Positions 43,977-51,968 of a DNA stretch of 64,000 nucleotides are shown one piece after another. Under the pieces are notes generated by a model. The model was not told the origin of the DNA. It ran no database searches and worked only from the letters and a program-made list of their open reading frames with translations. The position numbers and the translations under genes are program-made. Where the stretch lies: positions 3,026,857-3,090,856 of the forward strand of contig NZ_CP126625.1 in the NCBI RefSeq assembly GCF_030219325.1, written 5' to 3'. This DNA comes from Geothrix sp. (GTDB lineage: Bacteria; Acidobacteriota; Holophagae; Holophagales; Holophagaceae). Each line of letters begins with the position of its first letter. Positions within the stretch are counted from its first letter, which is position 1.

Positions 43977-44641
43977 CAATCGACTCCGAAACCGGCGTTG
44001 CGCAGCAGGGGGGCCACCCGCAGCCAGATGGCGGCCTCCACCTGATCCACCGGATCCCGCGCCGGGATCAGGGCCACGCGGTTGGGATGGTTCTGGGCGA
44101 TGGCGAGGAACCGGTTCCGCACGCGCCGGTGGAAGTCCAGCTCGGCCTCGTCGAAGCGCGTCTCGGCGAACTCGGCCCCCAGCGACAGGTTGCGGACCTC
44201 GACCCGCTGCAGGGACGTCTCGGGATCCATGTCCAGCATCACGGTGAGGTGGGGCTTGAGCCCCCGCAGCACCAGCTCGTTGAGCCGGTCCAGGGATGAC
44301 TCCGCCACGCCGCTGGCCCCCTGGTAGGCGCGGGTGGAATCCTCGAAACGGTCCACCAGGACGACCTTCCCGGCCGCCAGCGCGGGGCGGATCACGGTCT
44401 CCAGGTGCTGGGCCCGGTCCGCGTAGAACAGCAACAGCTCGGCCTCCGCGCACCAGGTCTCCCCGCTGCCGTGGCGCTCGAGCAGGAGGCGCCGGATCTC
44501 CCGGCCCAGGGCCGTGCCACCGGGCTCCTTCGTCACCACCAGGGGCAGGCCCAGACGGCGCAGGCGCTCCGACAGGTGGAGCAGCTGGGTGGACTTGCCG
44601 GCCCCCTCCACGCCCTCGATGGTGATGAACACGCCCTGCAC
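43976..44641 (-). CDS. tmk: Thymidylate kinase
   Basis: 221 residues. It phosphorylates dTMP to dTDP. P-loop IEGVEGAGKST, TKEPGGTALG, the DR(F/Y) motif VDRFEDSTRAYQGA and a LID with VEVRNLSLGAEFAETR. The start is GTG, supported by GGAGG five bases upstream and by the position of the P-loop. It is coupled to holB downstream. Confidence 0.95.
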   Translation of the reverse strand: MQGVFITIEGVEGAGKSTQLLHLSERLRRLGLPLVVTKEPGGTALGREIRRLLLERHGSGETWCAEAELLLFYADRAQHLETVIRPALAAGKVVLVDRFEDSTRAYQGASGVAESSLDRLNELVLRGLKPHLTVMLDMDPETSLQRVEVRNLSLGAEFAETRFDEAELDFHRRVRNRFLAIAQNHPNRVALIPARDPVDQVEAAIWLRVAPLLRNAGFGVD

Positions 44642-44729
44642 GATGCCTCCGTGGTTCGAGGATACCCGGCCCGGCTGGACGCCAAACCCTGGCTCGGTGC
44701 TATCCTGCTCGAAACGCCAGGAGTGACCG

Positions 44730-45806
44730 GTGGCCGAAGCGATCCATTGCCCGAGCTGCACCACCCGCTACCGCCTTCGCCCCGAGCGGCTGAAGCCGGT
44801 CATCCGCCGGGCAAAATGCCTCTCCTGCGGCGGCGTGTTCCCCGTGGGGGACGTGGTCCAGCGGCTGCTGGCCCTTCCCGTCGAGCCGGTCGCGGCCGAG
44901 CCCATGCCCGAAGTCATCGAGTCGGTCCACCTGGACGAACCGCCGCCCGCCGAGGCACTGCCCCCCTCCCTCACCCTCGGCGACCTGGACGTGGCGGACG
45001 AGGAGATCCTGGAGAAGACGCTGGTGGCAGTGCCTGAATCGCTGCCCGAGGCCAAGGCCGAACCCGCCTCCACCTTCCCGCCCGAGATCACCGAGACCAC
45101 CCTGTCCGGCTACACCTCCGCCCGGGATGCCATCGAGAAGCTGTTCGGCAACGCCCCCACCGCCAGCAGCCTGAAGGTGGGCCAGGATCCCCACGCCATG
45201 GACATGGAAGCCGCCCTGTCCGCCCTGGACACCACGCTCGGCCCCACACCCGCCAACCCGCCTTCCGCGGGCACGGAAACCCTCGGCGACAGCCCCACCG
45301 CCGCAGGACTGACGGAAGAGGACCTGGCCGGTCCGTCCAGCTCGACCATGCGTCTGAGCCAGGAGGACATGCAGGCCATCATCGCCGCCGCCTCGGCGCC
45401 GGCGGAATCCACGGTGGCGCTGCGCGCCTCGGACCTGGCCACGACGCCGGCACCGTACCGGGACCCCGCCGCCACGGCGCCCGTGCCGCGCTCCTTCGCC
45501 CCCCTCCCTGAATCCCCCGACACGGGCGCCGAGCTGCTGCGCCTGAAGATCGGCGAGGACATCTATGGCGGGCTCACCATGCCCCAGCTGATGGCCTGGG
45601 TGGAGGAGGGCCGCATCCTCGAGAACCACCTCGTGGCCCGGCAGCACAGCGAGAACTGGCTGGAGGCCCACAAGGTGCCGGGCCTGCGGCCGGTCTTCGA
45701 GCGCCTCCGCCGCGAACGGAGCAGCGGCGCCCCCAGCCTGGATTCCGGCATCGGGGATTCCTCCTCCAAGAAGAGCCTCTTCGGCGGCCTGTTCGGAAAG
45801 AGCTGA
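44730..45806 (+). CDS. Zinc-ribbon protein with C-terminal GYF_2-like domain
   Basis: 358 residues, starting at GTG after AGGAG. The N-terminus is an MJ0042-type zinc ribbon (CPSCTTRY with KCLSCGG). A long acidic, Pro/Ala/Ser-rich linker follows, probably disordered. The last 90 residues (LKIGEDIYGGLTMPQLMAWVEEGRI in part, NWLEAHKVPGL) resemble GYF_2/DUF4339-like domains. Such proteins are common in Deltaproteobacteria and Acidobacteria, often linked to gliding or regulation, but the function here is unknown. The next gene starts one base after its stop. Confidence 0.75.
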   Translation: MAEAIHCPSCTTRYRLRPERLKPVIRRAKCLSCGGVFPVGDVVQRLLALPVEPVAAEPMPEVIESVHLDEPPPAEALPPSLTLGDLDVADEEILEKTLVAVPESLPEAKAEPASTFPPEITETTLSGYTSARDAIEKLFGNAPTASSLKVGQDPHAMDMEAALSALDTTLGPTPANPPSAGTETLGDSPTAAGLTEEDLAGPSSSTMRLSQEDMQAIIAAASAPAESTVALRASDLATTPAPYRDPAATAPVPRSFAPLPESPDTGAELLRLKIGEDIYGGLTMPQLMAWVEEGRILENHLVARQHSENWLEAHKVPGLRPVFERLRRERSSGAPSLDSGIGDSSSKKSLFGGLFGKS

Positions 45807-45807
45807 C

Positions 45808-46377
45808 ATGCAGATGCTGTGCCTCATCGTCGCCCTGGGCCTGGCCCAGGAGCCCCCGCTCCAGATCCCGCCTCCGGCCGCGGAAGCTCCGGCCCAGGCT
45901 CCTGCCCCCGCACCTCCGCCCCCAGCCCCGGCCCCGGCACCGGCACCCAAGACCACACAGGCGGCGCCGGCCGCCACCGCCTCCGCGGCCCCGCTGTCCT
46001 TCTATGCCGAGACCTTCCCCTTCGCCTGGGATCGCATCATCCCCCTGACGGTCAACCTGGACGGGCTGAAGGTCAGCAGCATCTTCTTCAACAAGCGCGT
46101 CATGCAGCCCGGGTTCTTCAGCCTCCTGAAGGGTGCGGAGTTCGGCACGCGGGCCCAGGTCGAGGTCACGAACACCGGGAAGTACCCGAAGGTGCCGGGC
46201 TTCGCCGTGGCCGTGCTGGACAAGGAGGGCCGCCTGATCGGCGTGGCCTCCGGCGGCACCAAGGTCGGCACCATCAAGCCCGGCGAGACCGAGACCTTCG
46301 ACCTGAACTTCACCCAGGTGAAGGAACGCCTGGCCTCCGGCGACAAGTTCTTCCTGGCCATCGAACTGCGGAATTAG
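45808..46377 (+). CDS. Exported protein with Pro/Ala-rich spacer and FxLYD-like domain
   Basis: 189 residues. A short signal peptide is followed by a Pro/Ala-rich segment (about 20-60) and a beta-sandwich-like domain (VEVTNTGKYPKVPGFAVAVLDKEGRLIGV in parts, IKPGETETFDLNF) that resembles FxLYD/DUF3426-type domains. It starts one base after the preceding stop, so it is cotranscribed. It overlaps the convergent kinase gene by four bases. Confidence 0.75.
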   Translation: MQMLCLIVALGLAQEPPLQIPPPAAEAPAQAPAPAPPPPAPAPAPAPKTTQAAPAATASAAPLSFYAETFPFAWDRIIPLTVNLDGLKVSSIFFNKRVMQPGFFSLLKGAEFGTRAQVEVTNTGKYPKVPGFAVAVLDKEGRLIGVASGGTKVGTIKPGETETFDLNFTQVKERLASGDKFFLAIELRN

Positions 46378-47378
46378 TTCGCTTCCTGCTCGTGGTAGTG
46401 GCCGAGGAGCTCGCTCGGCGTGACGGTGGCGGTGCCCACCTTGGCCACCACCACGCCGGCGGCGGCGTTGGCGAGCATGGCGGCTTCGCGCCAATCGGCG
46501 CCGGCGGCGATGGCGGCGCTGAAGGCAGCGATGACCGTGTCGCCGGCCCCGCTCACGTCGAAGACCTCGCGGGCCTCCGTGGGGATCATCCAGGGCGCCG
46601 CATGCTCCGCATCGGGTGCGAACAGGGCCATGCCCCGCTCGCTGCGGGTCACCAGCAGGCCCTTCAGGTCCAGCTCGGCCATGAGGGCCCGGCCCGCGAT
46701 GGTCACCTCCATGTCCGACCTCGCATCGCGCGCGGTCAGCTCCGAGGTTTCCTTGGTGTTGGGCGTCATCAGGGTCGCGCCCCGGTAGAGGGCCTTGTGG
46801 GCCGGCTTGGGATCCACGATCCAGGGGATGTCGCGCGCGGCGCACTGGGCCCGGACCACGTCCATCACCGGTTCGTTGATGGTGCCCTTGGCGTAGTCAG
46901 AGACGATCAGCGCCGACGCCGAACCCAGCGCCCGCTCCAGGCGGTCCTTCAGCCCCAGGAGCACCGCGGCGTCGGGCAGGCCCGGATCCTCCCGGTCGAT
47001 GCGGAGCATCTGCTGCTGCTGCCCGATGACCCGGGTCTTGATGATGGTGGGACGGGAGGTATCCAGCACCAGCCCCGAGATGGACACGCCCAGGCCCGTC
47101 AGCAGGCCCAGCACCCGGTCCCCCGCCCCGTCCTTCTGCAGCGTCCCGATGAGCAGCGGTTCCGTCCCGAGGGCCTTGAGGTTGGCGGCCACGTTGGCCG
47201 CGCCGCCCAGCACCGCCCGCTCCCGCAGCACCCGCACCACGGGCACCGGCGCCTCGGGCGAGATGCGGTTCACCTCCCCGAACAGGTACTCGTCCAGCAT
47301 CACGTCGCCCAGCACGGCCACCTTGCGGCCCTCCATGCGCTGGAGCAGGGACTCGGCCTGGGCGCGGTCCAGTCTCAC
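46374..47378 (-). CDS. hldE: D-glycero-beta-D-manno-heptose-7-phosphate kinase (RfaE1/HldE1-type)
   Basis: 334 residues. A PfkB-family kinase with the RfaE N-terminal signature GDVMLDEYLFGEVNRISPEAPVPVV, GGAANVAANL, and the DVSGAGDTVIAAF anion hole and base. It makes heptose-1,7-bisphosphate for LPS core synthesis. Only the kinase domain is present; the nucleotidyltransferase domain must be separate. GTG start; its first bases overlap the stop of the Trm112-like gene (GTGA). Confidence 0.87.
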   Translation of the reverse strand: MRLDRAQAESLLQRMEGRKVAVLGDVMLDEYLFGEVNRISPEAPVPVVRVLRERAVLGGAANVAANLKALGTEPLLIGTLQKDGAGDRVLGLLTGLGVSISGLVLDTSRPTIIKTRVIGQQQQMLRIDREDPGLPDAAVLLGLKDRLERALGSASALIVSDYAKGTINEPVMDVVRAQCAARDIPWIVDPKPAHKALYRGATLMTPNTKETSELTARDARSDMEVTIAGRALMAELDLKGLLVTRSERGMALFAPDAEHAAPWMIPTEAREVFDVSGAGDTVIAAFSAAIAAGADWREAAMLANAAAGVVVAKVGTATVTPSELLGHYHEQEAN

Positions 47379-47542
47379 TTGCCCACCTTCTTCGCCGCAT
47401 CGACCAGCATCACGGGGATGCCGTCCTCGATGGGATAGAGCAGCCCGCACGCCTGGCAGTGCAGGCCATCCGCCACTTCCGCCAGGTCGCCATGACAGGC
47501 CGGGCAGCAGAGGATCTCGAGGAGGCGGGGATCGACGGGCAT
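47375..47542 (-). CDS. Trm112-family small zinc protein (YcaR-like)
   Basis: 55 residues. LLEILCCPACHGDL and LHCQACGLLYPIEDGIPVML give the two CxxC zinc pairs and the conserved P-I-x-D-G-I-P end of the Trm112/UPF0434 (YcaR) family. In bacteria these are found beside LPS genes, and homologues activate methyltransferases. Its stop overlaps the GTG of the heptose kinase (GTGA), so the two are translationally coupled. No strong Shine-Dalgarno is seen. Confidence 0.85.
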   Translation of the reverse strand: MPVDPRLLEILCCPACHGDLAEVADGLHCQACGLLYPIEDGIPVMLVDAAKKVGK

Positions 47543-47656
47543 GGGGCTAGCTTAGCGGAATCGATCCAGGGGAGTGAGCGGCACCCGGGAAGGGCAGTAT
47601 GCTGGGCGCCTGCTCCCACGCGATGTGACGAACCGATCCCGGAAAGGAGGCCAGTC

Positions 47657-48346
47657 ATGCCCGCCACCCCCCTCCTTCAGGACATCTCGGCCTGCGTCTT
47701 CGACGCCTACGGCACCCTGTTCGACGTCGGCAGCGTGGCCCGCGGTGCGCAGGAGGAACTGGGCGACCGCTGGCAGGCCCTCTCGGACCTCTGGCGCGGC
47801 AAGCAGCTCCAGTACACCTGGCTGAGAGGCCTGTCGGGCCAGCACGCCGACTTCTGGCAGGTCACCGGGGAGGCCCTGTCCTTTGCCATGGCCAGCCTGG
47901 GTCTGGCCGACCCGGGGCTGCACCAGCGCCTCATGGACCTCTACCTTCGCATCTCCGCCTACTCAGAGGTGCCCGCCACGCTGGCAGGCCTCCAGGCCAA
48001 GGGTGTGCGCCTCGCCATCCTCTCCAACGGGACGCCGGCGATGCTCGCCGCAGCGGTGGCGAATGCCGGCCTCGGATCCCGGTTCGAGGCCCTTCTCTCG
48101 GTGGAGGAAGTCGGCGTGTTCAAGCCGCATCCGCGCGTGTACCACCTCGCCTCACAGCGGCTGAACCTGCCGATGGGGCAGCTCTGCTTCCTCTCTGCCA
48201 ACGGCTGGGATGCCTGGTCCGCCAAGGCCTGCGGCATGAAGGTCCTCTGGTGCAACCGCACCGGCCAGATGCCGGAACGCCTTCCCGCAGCCCCGGACGG
48301 CGAACTGCGGGACCTTTCCGGGTTGCCCGGGGCGATTGGGTACTGA
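47657..48346 (+). CDS. Haloacid dehalogenase, type II (HAD superfamily)
   Basis: 229 residues. HAD motif I FDAYGTLFDV (nucleophile Asp), motif II LSNGT, motif III K in FKPHPRVY and motif IV-like SANGWDAWSAKACGM, which matches L-2-haloacid dehalogenases (S-x-N-x-W-D). The enzyme may hydrolyse 2-haloacids; the true substrate is uncertain. GGAAAGGAGG precedes the ATG, a very strong ribosome site. Confidence 0.87.
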   Translation: MPATPLLQDISACVFDAYGTLFDVGSVARGAQEELGDRWQALSDLWRGKQLQYTWLRGLSGQHADFWQVTGEALSFAMASLGLADPGLHQRLMDLYLRISAYSEVPATLAGLQAKGVRLAILSNGTPAMLAAAVANAGLGSRFEALLSVEEVGVFKPHPRVYHLASQRLNLPMGQLCFLSANGWDAWSAKACGMKVLWCNRTGQMPERLPAAPDGELRDLSGLPGAIGY

Positions 48347-48435
48347 ACGGGGCGAACCCCCCGGGGAGACACTGGCAAGGGCCATTGCCACCCTGGAGGG
48401 CGCCCGCGGAGCTGACAACCCCAGCTGGCCGGGCC

Positions 48436-48789
48436 TCAGGGCCCGATGGCCGCACCCCCGGTTTCGCCCGTGCGGACCCGGTAGCAGTCCTCCAGGTTCA
48501 GGACGAAGACCTTGCCATCGCCCAGGTGGCTGGGCTCGGACTTGGCGGCCGACATGATGGCCTCCACCGCGGGCTTGACGAACTCCTCGTTGACCGCGAT
48601 CTCGAGCTTGACCTTGGGGAGCAGCCGGACGAGCCCGATCTTGTTGCCCCGGAACTGTTCCGCGTAGCCCTTCTGGGTGCCGCAGCCGCGGACGTCGGAC
48701 ACGGTCATCAGGTAGATGTCCTTGGCCACCAGGGCGGCCTGCACCGCTTCGAACTTGTCCGGGCGGATGATGGCGATGATCATTTTCAT
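48436..48789 (-). CDS. glnK: P-II family nitrogen regulator with altered T-loop
   Basis: 117 residues. A PII signal-transduction protein, last gene of the Amt operon and therefore GlnK-like. Conserved parts are IIRPDKFEAV, QKG (Gln39-Lys40-Gly41), LPKVKLEI, GDGKVFV and the C-terminal RVRTGETG. The T-loop lacks Tyr51 (Ile at that position), has Phe46 for Tyr, Thr38 for Arg and one extra residue before LPK, so GlnD-type uridylylation at Tyr51 is not possible. It should still bind ATP/2-oxoglutarate and regulate Amt. Confidence 0.9.
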   Translation of the reverse strand: MKMIIAIIRPDKFEAVQAALVAKDIYLMTVSDVRGCGTQKGYAEQFRGNKIGLVRLLPKVKLEIAVNEEFVKPAVEAIMSAAKSEPSHLGDGKVFVLNLEDCYRVRTGETGGAAIGP

Positions 48790-48827
48790 GGGTGACTCCT
48801 ATGACGACGTGACATGGGGGAGGCCGC

Positions 48828-50504
48828 TCACTTCTTCCCGGAGACCGGGACCCTCAGGGGCGCGCCCGCGGGAGAGGCCAGGGCCGAGATCACGTACTCG
48901 GGATAGGCCGAGATGCCGTGCTCGTGGATGTCCAGGCCATCGTGCTCGCCTTCCTCCGACAGCCGGAGCCGTCCCATGGCGTCCAGGGCATAGAACACCG
49001 CGAAGGACACCGCCAGGGTGGCGGCCAGCGTGATGCCGCTGCCGATGGCCTGGGCGATCAGGACCTTGGAGCCGCCGCCGTAGAAGAGGCCCGTGAGCTT
49101 GCTGGACAGGTCGGGGGCGACGGGATCGCTGCCGGCGGCGGCGAACTCACCGCTGGCGAAGAGGCCAAGGGAGAGGGTGCCCCAGATGCCGTTGATCATG
49201 TGCACCGGCACGGCGCCGATGGGGTCGTCGATGCGGAGGTATTCCAGCAGGTCGACGCCCAGGATGACGATGACGCCGGCGATGGCCCCGATCATGACCG
49301 AGCCGAAGGGGCTCACCCAGTAGCAGGGGCAGGTGATCGCCACCAGGCCCGCCAGGAACCCGTTGGTGATGGAACCCGGGTCCCACTTGCCGGTGCGGGC
49401 ATAGATGTAGAACACGGCGGTCAGGCCCGCGGCACAGGCCGCAAGGGTGGTATTGGCGGAGACCCGGCCGATGCCTTCGAAGTCCATGGCCGACAAGGTG
49501 CTGCCAGGGTTGAAGCCGTACCAGCCGAACCAGAGCAGGAGGCCGCCGCACACCGCGATGGTGAGGTCATGGGGCGTCATGGGGCCGCCGCCATCCCTCT
49601 TGAACTTGCGGCCGAGCCGGGGGCCCAGGACCACGGCGCCGGCCAGGGCCACGGCGCCACCGATGGTGTGCACCACGGTCGAGCCCGCGAAATCATGGAA
49701 GTTCATGCCCAGGGAGGGCAGGAACTTGCCCGCCGCGCCCATGGTGGCCAGGAAGCCATCGGGGCCCCAGGCCCAGTGGCCGATGATGGGATAGATGAAG
49801 CCGGAAACGGCGAAGCTGTAGAGGATGTCACCGATGAAATCGGTGCGGCCGATCATGGCGCCGGAGGTGATGGTCGAGCAGGTGTCGGCAAACGCGAACT
49901 GGAAGATCCAGTGGGCCAGGATGGCCACGCCGGTGGTGCCGAAGGTGGCCGGGGCGCCCTTGAGGAAGAACCAGTGGTAGCCGATGAAGCCGTTGCCCTC
50001 GCTGAACATGAAGGCGTAGCCGATGGCCCAGAAGAGGATGCCGCAGAGGCAGGTGTCGAAGACGCACTCCACCAGCACGTTCACCGTCTCCCGCGAGCGG
50101 CAGAAGCCGGCCTCGAGCATGACGAAACCCACCTGCATGGCGAAGACGAGGAAGGCCGCGAGCAGCGTCCAGACCGTGTTCAGCGGGTTGACGATGTCCT
50201 TGGCGGCCACCACGGGCGGAGCCGGGGCGGGAGCGGGGGCCGGCACCGCGGCGGGCGGAGCCGGAGCCGCTTCCGGGGTGGCCTGGATGAGGACCGCCAT
50301 CGGCGTGTCCACCCTGGTGGCATGCCCGCCCGTCAGGGCCGGAAGGAGGACCATGATCCCCAGGACCACGGCAAGTCCAAGGACCTTGCCGAAGGCCAGC
50401 GTGAAGCCGTAGCGGCGCCACTCGGGATCCTGCATGCGGACCGCGAGTCTGGCGAGCTTGTCCTTCAGGGGGAGGGACTCCTCCCTGTGCCTGATCCGTG
50501 CCAT
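48828..50504 (-). CDS. amt: Ammonium transporter (Amt) with N-terminal extension
   Basis: 558 residues. The Amt core starts near residue 105 (NPLNTVWTLLAAFLVFAMQVGFVMLEAG in parts) and includes FADTCSTITSGAM with the recruiting Asp, and the two pore histidines in STVVHTIGG and VPVHMINGIWG. Before it lie about 100 extra residues with an additional hydrophobic helix and an Ala/Pro-rich linker. A C-terminal tail follows for PII contact. AGGAG precedes the ATG. It sits 38 bases upstream of the P-II gene and 87 bases downstream of the porin gene. Confidence 0.95.
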   Translation of the reverse strand: MARIRHREESLPLKDKLARLAVRMQDPEWRRYGFTLAFGKVLGLAVVLGIMVLLPALTGGHATRVDTPMAVLIQATPEAAPAPPAAVPAPAPAPAPPVVAAKDIVNPLNTVWTLLAAFLVFAMQVGFVMLEAGFCRSRETVNVLVECVFDTCLCGILFWAIGYAFMFSEGNGFIGYHWFFLKGAPATFGTTGVAILAHWIFQFAFADTCSTITSGAMIGRTDFIGDILYSFAVSGFIYPIIGHWAWGPDGFLATMGAAGKFLPSLGMNFHDFAGSTVVHTIGGAVALAGAVVLGPRLGRKFKRDGGGPMTPHDLTIAVCGGLLLWFGWYGFNPGSTLSAMDFEGIGRVSANTTLAACAAGLTAVFYIYARTGKWDPGSITNGFLAGLVAITCPCYWVSPFGSVMIGAIAGVIVILGVDLLEYLRIDDPIGAVPVHMINGIWGTLSLGLFASGEFAAAGSDPVAPDLSSKLTGLFYGGGSKVLIAQAIGSGITLAATLAVSFAVFYALDAMGRLRLSEEGEHDGLDIHEHGISAYPEYVISALASPAGAPLRVPVSGKK

Positions 50505-50591
50505 GGGGTGCTCCTTGGAAAATGGGTCGCTGTTCGGGTACTAAGGTTCTGCACTCCGCCAACGGGAAGGCGGCGTGCGTGGGTACCAGGT

Positions 50592-51449
50592 CTAGAAGGC
50601 CTTGGCGATGGTGAAGGTCACCCGCCCCTTGCCGATGTTCCGGCCCATGGCGTTGTCGTAGAGGGGCGTCTGGTTGTCCGAGGCCAGGCCCTTGGTGTCC
50701 GCGTTAGTGCCGGCCAGGGTGAAGGTGTAGCCCTTGAGTTCCTTCGCGATGCCCAGCTTGTAGTCGGTGTAGTCCAGCGGGGAGTTGTCGGCGCCGTTCT
50801 TCGAAGCGAAGGTGGTCTTGCCTCCATGGGCCAGGATGGTCCAGCCGCTCTCCCCCAGGGGGTAGGCCAGGGTCAGGTCCACATAGGTGGTGCCTTCGGC
50901 GCCGGCGACGCCGAAATCGGCGCCGCTGATCACCCGGGAATACTTAAGGCTGGCCCAGCTGTAGCTCACGCCCAGGTAGGCCTCCGTCGTGGCCGGATTC
51001 TTGTAGACCACGAGGCTGTCGTAGGTGCCGGGATAGAGGTAGCGGTAGAGGCCGACATCCAGAGCCCAGTCCTTGGCGAAGCCCCACTTGTAGCCACCGA
51101 AGAGGTCCACCTCGACACTGGCCGAGGCCACGGACCCCACCATCACGGGAGCGCTGGCCGTGTTCAGGTTCTGGTCCGTGAACCAGGAGATGTTGCTGAG
51201 GCTGGTGCTCAGGTAGAAGCCCGAGGGATGCACCAGGTCGAGCTCTGCCTGGACCGTGGGCTTGCCATCCGTCTGGGTGAGCCCCCGGAAGATGTACTGG
51301 GAACCGATCGTGGTCGATCCGCTCACCGCGAAGCCCAGGAGGGTGGGCGGCGCCGGAGGCGCGGGCGCGGCGGGCGGTGGCGCAGGGCTCTGGGCGGCCA
51401 GGCCGGCGGACAGGGCCGCGGAGAGTGCGAGGTGGATCCGGAACCGCAT
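50592..51449 (-). CDS. TorF-family putative porin (gcw_chp type)
   Basis: 285 residues. A signal peptide and a short Pro/Ala-rich stretch are followed by a beta-barrel-like body: VSGSTTIGSQYIFRGLTQTDGKPTVQ in parts, matching the TIGR02001 (gcw_chp)/TorF pattern with FRG near the start, and ending in VTFTIAKAF with a terminal Phe. These porins are often in nitrogen operons with Amt and P-II, as here. It probably lets ammonium or small nitrogen compounds through the outer membrane. Confidence 0.87.
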   Translation of the reverse strand: MRFRIHLALSAALSAGLAAQSPAPPPAAPAPPAPPTLLGFAVSGSTTIGSQYIFRGLTQTDGKPTVQAELDLVHPSGFYLSTSLSNISWFTDQNLNTASAPVMVGSVASASVEVDLFGGYKWGFAKDWALDVGLYRYLYPGTYDSLVVYKNPATTEAYLGVSYSWASLKYSRVISGADFGVAGAEGTTYVDLTLAYPLGESGWTILAHGGKTTFASKNGADNSPLDYTDYKLGIAKELKGYTFTLAGTNADTKGLASDNQTPLYDNAMGRNIGKGRVTFTIAKAF

Positions 51450-51539
51450 GGATGACTCCCGAAAATGGGTCTTCTAGGTAGGGCTGCGCCAGGGTCGGAA
51501 CCCCGGACGAGTGGAATGGGTTGGCGGTGCGGAGGTCCT

Positions 51540-51755
51540 TCAGTCCGTCTGCGGATCGGCCCCCTGAAGCTGCGGGTTTCCCCGCGGGCTGTCGGCATCG
51601 GCCTCAGCGAAGAGCGGCGTGATGGCCGCAAGGGCCACGACTACGGCGAGCGCCCGGTACAGGGTTCGCCTGCTCAGGGAAAAGCGCCCCGGCGTCGTGC
51701 TGGGAATGGGCACGACGAGGGTCCAGGGCAGGCTCTGGGCGCTCCCGGTAGTCAT
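51540..51755 (-). CDS. Small single-pass membrane protein leading the Amt operon
   Basis: 71 residues with one hydrophobic helix (ALAVVVALAAITPLFA) in the middle, preceded by SLSRRTLYR and followed by an acidic/Gln tail. No family is recognised. GGAGGGG lies immediately before the ATG, and a sigma-54-type promoter lies about 50 bases upstream. It is the first gene of the small protein-TorF-Amt-PII unit, so a nitrogen-related role is likely but unproven. Confidence 0.65.
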   Translation of the reverse strand: MTTGSAQSLPWTLVVPIPSTTPGRFSLSRRTLYRALAVVVALAAITPLFAEADADSPRGNPQLQGADPQTD

Positions 51756-51816
51756 GGTCCCCTCCGCATGGTTGGATTCCAGGGGACCGGCCATCGGCCC
51801 CCCTGCCTGATTCCAT

Positions 51817-51833
51817 TGGCAGGGACTGTGCCG
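51817..51833 (-). promoter_or_regulatory. Sigma-54-type promoter of the Amt operon
   Basis: On the minus strand CGGCACAGTCCCTGCC has GG and GC separated by ten bases and matches GGCAC at -24 and TGC at -12 (consensus TGGCAC-N5-TTGC). It places the transcript start about 50 bases before the 71-residue gene. The adjacent regulator is a sigma-54 enhancer-binding protein, which supports it. Confidence 0.65.
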
Positions 51834-51852
51834 ATACAGATTCACTCAGCAG

Positions 51853-51889
51853 AATTGTTTATAAATATTGATATTTAATTGTTTATAAA
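51853..51889. repeat. Direct repeat AATTGTTTATAAA, two copies 24 bp apart
   Basis: AATTGTTTATAAA occurs at 51853-51865 and 51877-51889 in a strongly AT-rich stretch between the sigma-54 promoter and the upstream dyads. It could be bending DNA or a second activator site; no protein is assigned. Confidence 0.5.
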
Positions 51890-51922
51890 AAATAAAATCG
51901 AACAACAATGCCATCATGGAAT

Positions 51923-51964
51923 GACAAAAATGTATTATCACTGTAAATGACTTACATTTTTGTA
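51923..51964. promoter_or_regulatory. Paired TACA-N4-TGTA dyads (putative enhancer, upstream activator sequence)
   Basis: GACA-AAAA-TGTA (51923-51934) and TACA-TTTT-TGTA (51953-51964) form two 12-bp dyads with centres 30 bp apart, and together form an 11-bp inverted repeat. They lie about 120-155 bases upstream of the predicted sigma-54 transcript start, the usual place for an enhancer-binding-protein site. The same arrangement occurs at the regulator gene itself. The region directly follows the regulator stop codon, so a role as its transcript end is an alternative. Confidence 0.65.
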
Positions 51965-51968
51965 ATTT

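Noticed and set aside
48918-51455. An 845-codon plus-strand open frame opposite Amt and the TorF porin
   Set aside because: It mirrors three strongly supported minus-strand genes, is rich in Gly/Ala/His/Arg with no motifs, and crosses their gene boundaries.
51924-51963. Reading the AT-rich inverted repeat after the regulator stop as an ordinary terminator
   Set aside because: The stem is AT-rich with an 18-base loop, and the same dyads with the same spacing recur at the regulator promoter, which favours an operator.
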